64,000 nt of DNA from Phragmites australis (taxonomy: Eukaryota; Streptophyta; Magnoliopsida; Poales; Poaceae). The notes beneath the pieces are model-generated. The model was not told where the DNA came from. It searched no databases and saw only the letters and a list, made by a program, of their open reading frames with translations. The stretch spans positions 3,474,501 through 3,538,500 of the forward strand of contig NC_084923.1 of NCBI RefSeq assembly GCF_958298935.1, in the 5' to 3' direction. A program made the position numbers and the translations under genes. Below, in pieces: positions 48,601 through 61,400 of this stretch (positions are counted from its first letter, which is position 1; every line of letters starts with the position of its first letter).

Positions 48601-51600
48601 GAAATTAAAGATCTTGAACATGTTTTTCAACTTCTTCAAATTGGTGAGGCAAATCGTCATGCTGCTAATACTAAGATGAACACAGAGTCATCTCGTAGTC
48701 ATGCAATTCTAATTGTATGTTCTTGCACTTCAATCCAGTTCTGTGATTCACTCTTTTTCTTTAGGTTCCATAACTGATATTGCTATGCAAACTTGGTGCC
48801 TTTTTTCAGATTCATTTGCAAAGAAGTTCAAGAATAAAAGAGGAAATTAATGGCTCTTTTTCTAATGATATACATGGCATTTCTCCTGATGATTTGCCAC
48901 TTGTTCTCAAAAGTAAACTCTTGATTGTTGACCTTGCTGGATCAGAACGAATTGATAAATCAGGTAAGACGGCTCTCCATATTTGATCTTTCTAATTACA
49001 AATCGAATTGGTTACTAAACATTGACACTAGCATGTTCATGCCTCTATATTACCTTTTGTCTCTCAGGAAGTGAAGGTCACATGATTGAAGAAGCCAAGT
49101 TCATCAATCTCTCGTTAACATCCTTAGGGAAGTGCATTAATGCACTAGCAGAAAATAGTCCTCATATACCAACAAGAGATTCGAAGCTAACAAGGATACT
49201 CCGTGATTCCTTTGGAGGTGTTTATGGCTTGACTATCTTGCCTACTTTGTTCCTTGATTGCTTAGCTTCTGTTTGCTGAAGTTCTCACGTTGGGCCACAC
49301 TTTAGAGATCCAATTCCCAACAGAGGACAGTGGCATATCGTGTGCAGCTCCTGGCCGAATAAAACAAATAGAAGAGATTTTACATTACACTTCCTCAGTG
49401 TGATACTTAGATTGGTGCCATAATGTTTTTTAGTTGCTGTTTATCTTTTCTATGTCCTGATATTGTGAGTGAAGTGCCCTATTTAATTATCAAAGAACAG
49501 ATAGCACTGGAAAGAACTATTTAGTGATGATTTGGCAGCACGCACTGAATAGTGTAGGCTAAGTTTCAATTGGGCTAGGTAAAGTAGTTTATTGTTTTCT
49601 TTTTGGAGTTAATAATAATTTAATAAAACTGCATTAGACTAATTTAGTCATATTAGGTGCAAATTCTTCATAGGCAGCCACATACATTTGGAAGGCAAGC
49701 AATTAGTCTGGACTGAAAGGCTTTTCAAGTCACAGGGGGCTAAGATTTGGAAAGAAAAATGAGTGATAAATAGTACCATGTCGAGGCCTCACATTCTTCA
49801 TGAATTTTATTAATTCATTTTGGATATCAATTAATAGATGACTTCTAGAATGCAAAAAGTCTTTTGAAAAGCTTTCATTATTTAAAATATATTTTGGATG
49901 ACATAATAATTACCTTTTCGGCGTTTTTGCTATATCATGATGTGTATTTCTTTGCTCAAATCTTCAATCGGCAGGGACTGCTAGGACTTCTCTTGTTGTG
50001 ACAATAGGTCCATCTGCTCAGCATTACTCAGAAACTTCAAGCACGATTATGTTTGGGCAGAGAGTAAGTTCAGTTCCCCATCCACTTGTTCAAACTGTGC
50101 ATTGTTTTCTTTTCTTAATATTCTTGTGCTTTTTCGTATTTCTGGAATTTTGCTTATTTCTCCTTTTATACCTGTAGAAACTTGCCTTTCTCTTAAAAGT
50201 TTGCATTTCTCTTCAGCATGACTAAGGAGTCCTGAAAAACCCAAACACCTCAGATTCTTCAACCTAGTAGTTGAGACAACATCAGGAATTTTTCCCACTA
50301 GTCATATGATGGTTAAGTAGAATTCCAATCAGTCCTAGACAAACGAGTTTCGCCGTGCACCTGACTTTACTTAATGCTTAATATGCTTTCGCATTCCATT
50401 GAGCTGGTAATTTCATCTCAACTGCTTCAGTTGTTGAAATTTCTGTCACGAAGCTAAGCAAACCCAACTTTGCAGTTTTGCACATAGTGGATTGTAATAG
50501 ACTAATATTACCATATGAAATAATCTATTTCTTGTTCTTAACATTGTAACCTCTTCGAAGACAGTCTGGGACATTCAAGGCTGTAACTCTGCATTTTTCT
50601 AGGAGAAAGGGACTGCTTTTCTATGAGTTGCTTAAAATTTCTTTCTTGTGCTTTTACTTAGTCTGCGACTTTCAGGCAATGAAAGTAGTGAACACAATAA
50701 AGCTGAAGGAAGAAGTTGATTACGAGATTCTTTACAAGAAGATGGAGCGTGAGGTTGACCAACTCACATCAGAGATGGAGAGACAACAAAAGCTCAGACG
50801 AAGTGAGAAAATGCAGTTGGATAAAAAGTTGGAAGAATCTGAGATGTCCTTCCATGATTTAAGAGTGACCTCAAACATGCAAATTGAGGTATCTTTTATT
50901 GCATATGTACTAAGTTTTTTCTTTCTTTCTGAACTATGGTCAACTGCTTTCTTTAGGAGATATGAATTTGCAATTGTGCTCTGCCCCACTGTATTTGCCA
51001 TAGAAAATTGTTTCATTCTTTTGTGCTTTTCACAAAATTGTTACACTGTCAGCATTCAGTAAGACCATCTTCAGTACCACCGTAAAAAACCTTGCTTCAG
51101 GGGGGACAAGAATATAACGAGTGATTCATTGACCCAGAATCTCGAGAAGGAAAAGCGCCAATTGGAGTGTGCAGTCAAAAAATTGATGCAGGACTTAGAG
51201 CAAGAGAATGGCCAAAAGAATCTATTATCTGAAAAAATCGTTCACCTTGAGAAATTGCTGAATGAAAAGAAGGTAGCTTTCCTTTCCCACCTTATATACT
51301 TTTCTCATATGTACTGCTCATATTTATTGTTATATTATTCTATTTTGACATTGTACGGCTGCACTGCAATGAAAAAGTCCATTGCATGATAATTTTGCAG
51401 TCCTAATGCAAGATTTGTTGTTAGCAGCAACAACAGCTTGAGAACCTCTCAAAAACGAAAATCCTTGCTGATACAACTAAAGAGCATGAGAAGGAAATGG
51501 GGGAATTACTGAGGGAACTTGAGGAAGAAAAGTGTTGTTCAGCTAGCATGAAAGATCGTCTGAGTGTACTAGAACAGCAACTGTGTGATGCTCTGAGTTT

Positions 51601-54600
51601 TGCCCAGGTAAACTTTCAGAAATTACAGATACAGCCATTATAACAGTCAGCTAGGTACTGCACCTTGTAAGTGGGCAAGCTATGCCATACTTTTGAATTC
51701 TGGTTACTAGCTGTGTCATGCTTGGATATAATGTGTTTTACCCTTTTTTTTTCTTTCCATAACAAGCTCAGCTTAGGTTTTTTTTTCTCGAACGCGCAGG
51801 AGAACTGCGTGTCATTTCATTAAAGAAGGAGAAAACGGATACAAAATAAGACACCTCAACGAAAACGCACCCACAACACACACACCATGAACTAGATCAA
51901 AATAGCCGCGCCACAACAGGGGGGGGGGGGGAGACCTAGACACGACCCTAAAGTCCCATGACCAAAGGTAAGAGGTCCTTGGCCCCGGCAGCACACCAAA
52001 TAGACCCTTCATCTGCCACCGCTCTGACCACCAGAGTCAAGGAAGGTGAGACCTTGTTGAAGACGCAATCAATACGATGCTTCCACAGTTCCCATAACAA
52101 GCTCAGCTTAGGTTAAAGTGGTAAAAAGCAACTTTGAATGGCGACAAGTTCCATACTCTCAAGTCTCAACTAGATTTAATATCTGAACATTGATACGAGT
52201 GCTTTCTCCATATCCAAACTAATAAAGCCACTTATTGGTCAGGTATCCATTTTCATAATGATTGATTCTATTGACTAACAAGATTGAATCTACCATGGAA
52301 AGCTTGTTGGACTTCCTGTATAACATAACTTGTGCCTGAAAATAGAAATGTGCAAGCAAATCTACTATGCAAATCTAACCTAATTTGATGCTAATTTAAT
52401 GTTACATAATTTAACAGTTTCTGTTTTCAGATATAGGCCTGGAAAGTGGCATAATGAACCCGCATAATTGACTTTGCTGACTTCGTTTTATGTGCATATC
52501 TGGAACCACAACCACACACAGCCGAAGAACAAAGAAATAATGTTCAGTTCATAGGCCTGTTTCAGTGAGTCAAAAGTATTTCATCTTTTAGGTGATTGCC
52601 AGGGTTGAATACCTAAAGTAATCCTTGTGTGGGCTTCGATTAATTTTCAAATGTTTGAATGCTGTATGGAGACATTACTGACCATAAAGTTGCAATGTCA
52701 AATTTTCTCTAGCTGTTGACCAATGTTGACACTATTAAGAATTTGCGGAAGGAAACATGACTACATGGCTGTGTGCCCCTCTCGCATCCGTGTTTGTTAT
52801 TCTGAGATGGATCTAGAATTGCCATTATGATTTCTAATTCAGTCCATCAAAGTCACAAGGTGCTCTTATGTTGTGTAAGATGTGAAGTGGCCCGCTGGCT
52901 GCAATTCAGAAATCATTTGTCCCTTGTTTCTGTTTCTTTGTATTATAAGACTAAATGATGAAAATTTGGCATTTAGGATATATGCCCATATGTAAATTGA
53001 TGTGCTTTAAGAACTTTTGATCTTGGTAATTGACATCTATTTAGTGTAGGAACTGTGTGCATCTTGCAGATATCCTCAATTGCATATGAAGTATTGGTTT
53101 AATCATCAGAGAAGCTAATCGAAGGATATTCCAGTTGCAGGAAAGTATGGCCCGTAAATTGGAAAAGGAATTATCCAAAGTGACTGAAGACTTTACCAGT
53201 CAAGTACAACCATTAAAAGAAAAAATCGGTGAACTCATTTCAGAGAAGGTATAGCAAAACAAGATTTGCCTAGTCAACCCTGTCCATGATTTCTTATAAA
53301 CACATGTTTATTTTGGTTTACTTAAAATTTGCAGCAACGGTCAGATTCCTATTTCTTTGATAATTCTTGTAGGAATTGATATATGAAGAACTGAAGTCCA
53401 CACAACAAAAGATGCAACAGGAAATGAGGCAGAGACAGGGCCTTGAAGACCAAATTCTAAGGCTGAAACAGTCCGTGCCTGATAATTGTGCTGAAGAGGT
53501 ACAATCATGATATCATACACTTTGCTATTCCGGTGTTCATTTTCTTATGCATACTTTTTCTCTTTGACAGTCTAAAACATCATGCGGTATGGTTAGATCA
53601 GGATCTGGATTAGGCAGTGCAGCTTTAATGTCCAAATCAGGAAAACTAAGAGAGGCCCTATCTGGTCAGAGAGGTACCATATCAAAGATATTTGAAGAAG
53701 TTACCTTTACTTTATGAAGACTACGGGATCAACTATTTGTCTTTCTTGGGCTGCCATCTTGACAATGTTTTTGTCCCAATTGACATTCAGTTGGTCTTCC
53801 AAACATCCTTGCTCTGTTGAAGTCCGAGGAACTAGATGTGCAGATCCATGCTGTCAAGGTGGTTGCTAATCTTGCTGCTGAAGGTACGGGACCCCTTGAA
53901 CTATGCATATTTTCAGCCTGCTTTCACCTCCATGAGCCAATTTGCAAAAAAATTTCTTTGAACACACGTGTCATTACATATAAGGAGTAAACAGTTTCAA
54001 ATACAAATGGCTGCCCAAATTAAAAAACAAATCACCAAACAGACACTTAGCTGAACAGTGATCATACAGAAACTACAACTAAAGATTTTCGATTTAGATA
54101 TGTCATTTAAGAAATGAAAGCGATTGGTACACTTACTTTGATAGCTTAGATGATATGTTACTACTGTAATAGTCTCTGCCTTACAATTATGTGTTATTAT
54201 TCATATGAAGTCAGTCTGGGCTTGCTTATGATCCGAAAATCAGTTGTTATCTAACTGTAGTTTCTAAGATTTGGTCTCCTGCTTGTATGATTGGGAGTAT
54301 CAAGTATAAAAACAACCGTGCCAGTTACATACAGAACTACAAATTTTCAAGATAATAATTTTGTGAATAAAGTAACTCTCTATATATTATGTTTTCTGTT
54401 CTCTAAGGTAATTACTCCCTCTGTTAAAAAATATGACGCTTTGCAGGCATAGTCTTCGATAAGAAACTTTGAGTACAATTTCTTTTCCATTGCAATAAGT
54501 ATGAAAAGGTACAGAATTATTATACTGTAAAGGTGTTTCACATAACAATCGTAATGATACTATTTTCATGTGATCAATCTAAATATAAGCAACCGAAATC

Positions 54601-57586
54601 AAGTTTGAATGTTCAAATTCTAAAATGTCATATATTGCTGAACGGTTGGAGTGTTAGTATTATTATCAGTTTTTCCTGACTTCTCCCTTTTGGGATTGCA
54701 GATATTAATCAGGAAAGAATCGTTGAGGAAGGAGGGCTTGATGCTCTTCTATCCCTTCTAGAAACATCAGAAAACACCACAATTCATCGAGTCACAGCTG
54801 GTGCTGTTGCTAACTTGGCAATGAATGGTAATGGATTCCTACAAATCAATCCTTTGATTCCTTTTCCAAGTTTGGTCAAAATGGACAGTATTCATGTACT
54901 GGCTCACTGCTGGTGCTATTGCTAACATTGGAAATGGTTGTCAACATTTGTCTTAATCGCTCATAGGATTTCTTTCCCACATTAATAACAAATGACCCAG
55001 CTATTGTTAAAGAATTATTACAAATGTCCTAATTCGTCTAGATCTATCGTGGGTTAATCCCAGACAATGATTTCGGGGTGTACTGGTTGATGGATGCATG
55101 AACGACGCTTACAGTGTGATAAACTTAAGAACACCAGGGGCTATCCAGGTTTAGGCCTCCCGAAGGATAACAATCCTATGTCTTGTATATTTTGTTATGA
55201 GTGTTTGCTCCCTGTTACAGATGAGTTCCTCCTCCTTTATTTACAAGAGAATGAGAATTTACAAGTGAGCCCTTTTTAATAGACTCATACCTAGCTAGAT
55301 ATTCTTTTCTTAGGTCATCATCACGCGAAACGTACGCGTTGCACCTTGCGCAGGTGGTACTACGGGGCCCATCCTATCCTCTTAGCCACCTCCACCTTTA
55401 CTTTACCTCGGTAGCTCTACCTGCCCCCTCGTCATGAGCCGCAAGCTTATCTGCCTGACTGTTCCGTCTCAGCCTTCCATTAGCCCGCCGACGAACTCAT
55501 CAATTTGCCTAGTTGTTCTGTAGACCCTGCCTTAACTGTCACGCGGCGCCAAGTTGGTCTACAAAACCCCACTCCGTAGCATTTAATGTTACGGGACAGG
55601 GTACTGCTCATCTACATCAACTACAATTTTGTTCGCTGAAGGAGGTGCCTCGAGAAAAAAAAACACTTGAGTAGAAATCAATAAATACGATTAGACAAGT
55701 TAGATATGGATATCCCGTGACCAGCAAGAGCTGGTCGCGGGATCACAATATATCGCAAGGAGGTTGGTCGCGTAAGCCTCATGCTAGTCACGCGATGGGC
55801 TAGAGTTCAGAAAATATCCCCCACCGGTCGCCATATCTCTCGTGGGACCCGTTAACCAGGACGCCCCCGTACTTAATACTTCGACAAGCTCATTTTTTAT
55901 TGTCATCAGAACAATTAATTTGCAAAAATATTTTGTGTACAACTTAGAGTTTTGTAAGCATTGCATCCTCATCTAAGTTCACATTTTCTTAAACTGTTTT
56001 AAGTTTTAACTATATCCACTAAAGTTAAATGTTCTAGTTTGCTACCCTTTTAGTATCTGAACCAATAGTAACTTAGCTTTTACATTTCTAAGCTTTATGT
56101 TGATACTTGATGTTGCAGGATCAAACCAGGGAGTGATTATGAACAAAGGAGGAGCTCGACAGTTAGCAAATGTTGCATCTAAAACTGATGATCCTCAAAC
56201 GTTGCGGATGGTGGCTGGTGCAATTGCCAACTTATGCGGGAATGGTACAGCTACTTGTCTTTATTGTTATCAAAAATTTTTATGAAATTATGATTAGTAT
56301 ACTATTGTATCTGGTTTGATGATGTTACTAGAAGTGGAAAAATTATGTTTGGGAATATCAGAAAAAAATTCATGAGTCTTTACTTGTAGAACCTATCGAT
56401 CAAATAATTGTATACTTTGTGAGCTGATATCCAACATTAGCGAATATGTGACCTATCGAGGTGTACTTTTGTAGAAAAATTGCACTTGATGCTGAAACAA
56501 GACGGTGGAATAAAAGCATTACTAGCAATGTTTCAAACTGGACACAATGATGTCATAGCCCAGATAGCGCGAGGAATAGCAAACTTTGCAAAATGTGAAT
56601 CCCGCGTGATAAGCCAAGGTCAGTAACTTCTGTATTTGTTCCTCAAAAGTCCCTTCCTGCTTTGCTTTCTGTTGAGCACATTATAGCTGCATGAATATAT
56701 CTGTAAGTTTTGAATAGATTCTAGTTTAAGTGGTTTGGATAGTTCTCACCAATCTGGATGTTGCTGGACGGAAGTAAACCGCATGCTAATTTCTATAGAG
56801 AAACTTCATGAGCATACACGATTTCCTGATACGTTGTAATAGGTTTATATGGACACATCTGCAGGACACTACGTGTGAACTGCAGATTACAAAAATATCT
56901 TTGCTACAGGACATTTGGTGTTCCACAGCTAAGGCCACATACGAGCAATGTCCTGTAGCAAAATTCCCCATTTTTTAACAAGGCATGAGCACTGCCATTC
57001 CTTAAGGATGGTTACACTGTCACAGCTCATAGCGTACACATGCTGCTTGCTACCTTGAAAACTTTGGGATCATGCTGTCATTTGCTCTGCTCCACGAAGA
57101 CGCCAAAATTGAGCATATTGAGTTTACCTGCTTGTTCAGATTCAGTAACTGTGGTGTGCTACTTAAAATAGGGCACAGGAAAGGGAGGTCCCTTCTCATT
57201 GAAGATGGTGTTCTTACTTGGATGGTGGCCAATTCAAATAGGTTTTCTGCTTCAACTCGAAGGCACATTGAGCTTGCCTTTTGCCATCTAGCTCAAAATG
57301 GTACGTAATCGTGGAGTTGCCCTTCACCATTTGCCCTGTGTATAAGCTCATGCATTTGATCCGCAATTGACCATGTTCCTCTATGATGCGCATTGTTGAC
57401 ATTTTTAAAATCTGATACCAAATTCACCCATTCATCTCTGCAGAAGACAATACCTGCGATATCATTGCTTCTGGAGGGATCAAGGAGCTGCTTCGCATAT
57501 CAAGAGAATCCCCGAGAGAAGATACGCGAAATTTAGCTAAGAAGGCTTTAGATTCAAATCCTGCATTTTTAAGGGAGGTCCAATGA
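45617..57586 (+). CDS. KINUC: Armadillo-repeat kinesin, ungrouped family (KIN-UC type)
   Basis: Twenty exons (45617-45776, 46293-46381, 46488-46610, 47242-47427, 48493-48714, 48810-48963, 49068-49217, 49975-50063, 50676-50888, 51138-51272, 51428-51607, 53141-53248, 53373-53498, 53571-53700, 53791-53883, 54702-54827, 56119-56244, 56475-56618, 57172-57300, 57444-57586) give 941 residues. The N-terminal motor starts VRVAVRLRP and has the P-loop GQTGTGKT (138-145), switch I NTESSRSH (249-256) and switch II DLAGSER (301-307). It ends near 391 after TIMFGQR. A coiled-coil stalk spans about 392-680. Armadillo repeats fill 690-941, with roughly one exon per repeat. Such KIN-U (ARK) motors are plus-end microtubule proteins that affect microtubule dynamics and tip growth. 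Exon 2 uses acceptor GCAGAG/TGAGAG, chosen for phase. Intron 3 is GC-AG, and intron 14 has non-canonical ends. Confidence 0.95.
46998..47120 (-). mobile_element. Non-LTR element 3'-end-like repeat, intron 3 of the kinesin gene
   Basis: A T-run followed by CTCTTGAACATGCAGACGAACTGTGTTTCATTGCATTAA matches, with mismatches, the insertion at 51780. Read on the minus strand it ends in poly-A. Its right boundary is unclear. Confidence 0.45.
48077..48170 (-). mobile_element. SINE-like remnant (Au-SINE-type 3' end)
   Basis: AACAACAACAACAACAGCC followed by CAAGTTGGGGTAGGCTAGAATGAAACCC is a widespread grass repeat. It resembles the inverted (TTG)n-terminated end of Au-type SINEs. It lies in kinesin intron 4 and the 5' tRNA-like part is not obvious. 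Confidence 0.4.
51757..52114 (-). mobile_element. Truncated non-LTR retroelement insertion with 23-bp target duplication
   Basis: A 23-bp sequence starting CCATAACAAGCTCAGC occurs at 51757-51779 and again exactly at 52092-52114. The roughly 312 bp between begins with a T-run then CTCGAACGCGCAGGAGAACTG. A long target duplication plus poly-A (on the minus strand) is the hallmark of target-primed reverse transcription, so this is probably a 5'-truncated LINE. It lies in kinesin intron 11. Confidence 0.8.
53674..53790 (+). other. Kinesin intron 14: non-canonical, possibly U12-type
   Basis: The reading frame and conserved ISKIFEEV require exon 14 to end at 53700. The intron would then be TT...AG (53701-53790) or, shifted one base, GT...CA. 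The donor GTTACCTTT matches 7 of 9 bases of the U12 consensus GTATCCTTT, including the CCTTT core. CTTGAC and TTGAC words lie near the 3' end. A canonical in-frame alternative donor, AGAG/GTACCA at 53674, would remove nine residues. Confidence 0.55.
53947..54060 (-). mobile_element. Degenerate copy of the intronic non-LTR repeat
   Basis: TTTCTTTGAACACACGTGTCATTACAT resembles the start of the insertions at 46998 and 51780. Both boundaries are uncertain. It lies in kinesin intron 15. Confidence 0.3.
54413..54659. mobile_element. Degenerate Stowaway-type MITE in kinesin intron 15
   Basis: TACTCCCTCTGTT at the left and GGTTGGAGTGTTAGTA at the right give the degraded CTCCCTCCGT/ACGGAGGGAG termini with TA at both ends. 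It is about 245 bp and AT-rich. Confidence 0.65.
55300..55900. other. Foreign-looking insert in kinesin intron 16
   Basis: A GC-richer block in an AT-rich intron, with paired words such as GTGACCAGC and GCTGGTCGCGGG (about 55716-55741). It is probably a DNA-transposon remnant. No complete termini were found. Confidence 0.3.
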
Positions 57587-58412
57587 GTCGTCCCTGATCA
57601 TATCAGAATTATAACGGACAGGAAATAAACCATTTCTTTTGGTTTGTACATGAAAGTATGCACCAACGGTAAAACCTTCAGTTAAAAACTACTCACCTAG
57701 GCTTTCGAATCCGGTGCTCGCATGTTGTTTATACCTCCTGAAGGGTTCGGTGCTGCTCTCTTAGAACAAAACAAGAAGACGTCTTCTTCCTGTGATTAAG
57801 TTTTTATAATGTTATGTTTTCCAGAAATAAAAGAAAATATTAGGTCCACCTCTTACGATGTGCAACTGATGCGCCTTAAGAAATGATGCCTAAAATAGAT
57901 TCTCTGCGTGAGAGACTGCAAGATTTAGCTCTATATGATTTTACAAACTTTTAAGAGATGGTCGTTTAGCTAGATTTAGTTCTATATGATTCTCCTTTCG
58001 ACGTTTTAATCATTCCTTGTTCTGTCGCCTGGCAACTTGCAACACTATACATGCCCTAAGTGAGCCATTTTGCCTCGTGACGACCCAGCAAGGCATTGCC
58101 AAGTTTGATCACTTCAACAATGGTAACCCCAATAGGAACACCAAGCAGCCGCGTAAACATTATGCTCCCCCTTTTCCGTTATGTGTGCTTACACATAAAT
58201 ATGTAACACCTGGACGCACAAGGCACTTTTGGAATCGAATATGTTAGTTACCAAAGCAATACATAATCCATGCTACAAGCCGCTTCACGGCATAATGTTA
58301 CAGGAGAAAACCTCTAAATCATTTTTCTCCACTAATGCTAAAATGCAGTAGAAAAGCCAGTACATGAGGCCGAAGCAACTATCTCCAGCTTTTAACCAAG
58401 CGTCTCTGCCCA
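57587..58412. other. Convergent 3' flanks of the kinesin and RBM39-type genes
   Basis: This 826-bp spacer lies between the two stop codons and must hold both 3' UTRs. AATAAA at about 57827 (plus) could serve the kinesin. Nothing else is recognised. Confidence 0.5.
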
Positions 58413-61400
58413 CTAGCTCGGGAACTTCATTTCGTACTGCTGAGGAGACTGCAAAAACAAACACAATAATTTGAGAAAGCTCATCATGAGATTCAAAATG
58501 CGCAAAACAAAACACAAGTGAGCAGGAAGGTGGCATTTCATATACCATAAAGGTTGCTGTAATCATCTTTCCAGCAAACCATCTTCCATGAAGTGCTTTC
58601 TGTGCGCTCATAGCTGCTGTTATACTATCAAATCGCAGGTAGACAAAGCCCGAAGTATGTCTACACAATTAAAACAGAAGTAGGGTTAGGGCATGGTAGG
58701 AGGCAGTTCAAGGAAGATTTGGTTCAAACTTCAAACTTCACGAAATATGCGCTAAGATTGCGCTAGAGACAACAGGAAGATGCTATCAGAAGCAGAAAAG
58801 GTCTGAAAGCAAAGCATTCAAACCTACAGACCAGGATGCATTTTACCTCATAAAATCGTAATAACCTCCCAAGTTTGATATTAGAGAAATGAAGAGCTAG
58901 TACAATATAGTAATGTTTCAGATTTATGTGCTATGATTCACATGAAAATTAGCGGTGTAACATGCTGGAGAGTACAACAATAAAGAATTTTAGGTGCAAA
59001 GTATGACAGATTTATTTAATATTGAACATGGTGACTTACTTGTCCACAAAAATGTGTTTTAATTTGCCAAATTTGGAACATTCCTCTTGAACATCATCCC
59101 TAATATCCAAATCAAAATCAGGATCCGTCTGCAATAACAACAGGGTAAATTTATCAGTTAGCTTTGGTCAACAAAAGAGAAACAAGCTCCTCCAGACTAA
59201 GAGCAAAGAAAGAGTGACTCAGCAATAATAAACGATAACAGTAATGCAGTACTGTGGTAGAAAAAAATTGACCTCCACAGCTGGATCAAACATATTCTTG
59301 AGCAATAGGCATTCACTAGATGGAGCCACCTCAACAGATTGGGTAGTAAGTGGAAGTGCTGCAACTGGAGGAACCAGACCAAGACCGGGCACTGTAGGGC
59401 GCAGAACAGGAGCTGCAACTGGAGGAGCACCAAGGACTGAAACAGTTGGTATTGCTACGGAAGTGTTTAAACCAGTAGCACCCATCCCACCAGACAAACT
59501 ACAGATACACAAAACATATGAAGGGAGATGCATTAAGTAGAGATACAGAGAGAAGGGAAGGATATGTTTATAATAAAGTTCCTCGTGTCTTGAGTTTCAA
59601 ACATTAGTTCACCCTCTTGAAATTTGCAAACAAAGCATTTGGCACTAAATGCTAGAACTGCAGTAAACAGATATTTCAGCCAAACCACTTTACACCAAAG
59701 AACAGGAGAGGTCCATGGAGAATGACCTTGACAAGCTAGATATATATGGAAACAGCGTTGCTGTAGTGGTGGATGAATCCTGACGATAATATAGTAGAGG
59801 TCAATAATGAAAGATTTGGCTACAAATGATGGCACTCGTACAAGCAAGCAAGCAATATAATGGACATTCTACAATGAAATGAAGTCTCTGCAGCCCTAGC
59901 CACAAAATTAAGAAGATTATGGAGAACTGGCATACTCCAACTCCATCCTGCACATCAGTAAGTAACATGTGAAGCTCCGGATCCGTGCAGCTCCCCCCAC
60001 TTCCACCACCCCTCCACCCCAAACAAAAAGAAAAGAAAAAAGAAATAAAAAGCTTTAAAATAAAACACTTCATCATCTGAGTGGGTAGTGCGGTTATAAC
60101 ATATAAGCATACAACAGAAGCTGTATGCCACCAAAATCAAGTCATTAATCATTAGCAACTAGCTTTTTCATGAAAGTCCGAAAAATTGAAGTTATCTTTT
60201 AGGGGCATGCCTATTTAATCGCAAAACAATAAACTAAATTTACAGCGGATGGGCTAGACCAACAGAGGAAATAGCAATTGAATTGAGAATGCTCTTGCTT
60301 AAGAATAATTCGGACTATTGAAAACGAATCACTTAAAAAAAAACAGAGCCCCAAAGACAGAAGAATGCATGATCTGAAAGAGGGTAGGCTGATTGAAAAT
60401 AAATAAATAAAGCAACAGCAAGAGAGAAAAAGGAAAAAAAATCGAATGCTAATCCAATCTTGCAATTTATTAAGACTTCCTCTTAATTACAAAATAATCA
60501 ACAAAAGTAAAACTATACGACAGGAAGATAGACTGGTCATGTCAAGAATGATCACTATGCAATCAACCTCACAAAAATGTACCTGGTTGTAGTGCCACTG
60601 CGGTCCAATTTCTGCATTAGAAGAGCTCTGGAACTAGCATTCAGTGCCTGCATAAATCGGTAACACACGTCAAAGGGAATGTTTTAAAAATCAGTAACTG
60701 GTAGTCAACCAGTCACCCGACCTAGTAGTGATTATCTGTTGTAATTGCCTTATAATCGGGCTGTTATGCTGCCAACAAATGATTATACAGTAACAGGTAG
60801 GAGCACCTGTTCCTTGTATATGGCCTAGTAGACCCGTTTTTAAAACATTGAACATGAATAAAAATATTGTAGAAGTAATAATCACAACATTTAAAAAAGC
60901 ATTAAAACTCCAATACACTCTGCTAGAGTCAACCTGGAAAGGTACATTGGCACGTAAACAAAAAATAAACAAACGGGAATATGTATACAACTAGCATTTC
61001 TCAACTTATAATATCAGGATAACTGATACCAAATTGGCAAGACAAAAAAAAAAAAGGAGATCAAAACATAGATCCTTTTAACATTTCCGCTATGTGCCAG
61101 ACGTCTTTGAAATTGGAAACCAGAAGTACAAGAACAGCCCAAGTATTGTATACTAAATATACTTAGCTACTTTAGAGGAAGCAGATGTGGATAGGGTATG
61201 CGTAGATACTCAACCTACTAATATTCGAAAAGCACTTAAAAAGGGAATAAAAATACTAATATTTGAAATACTTTATCAAAATTTTGATTTGTAGTGTAGG
61301 CATACATATAATCATTCCAAATAATAGAACTAAAACTAAAGGAGACAATATTTATGTGAAATTTCCCACTAATCGACATGTCTCATAGAAATGACACCCA

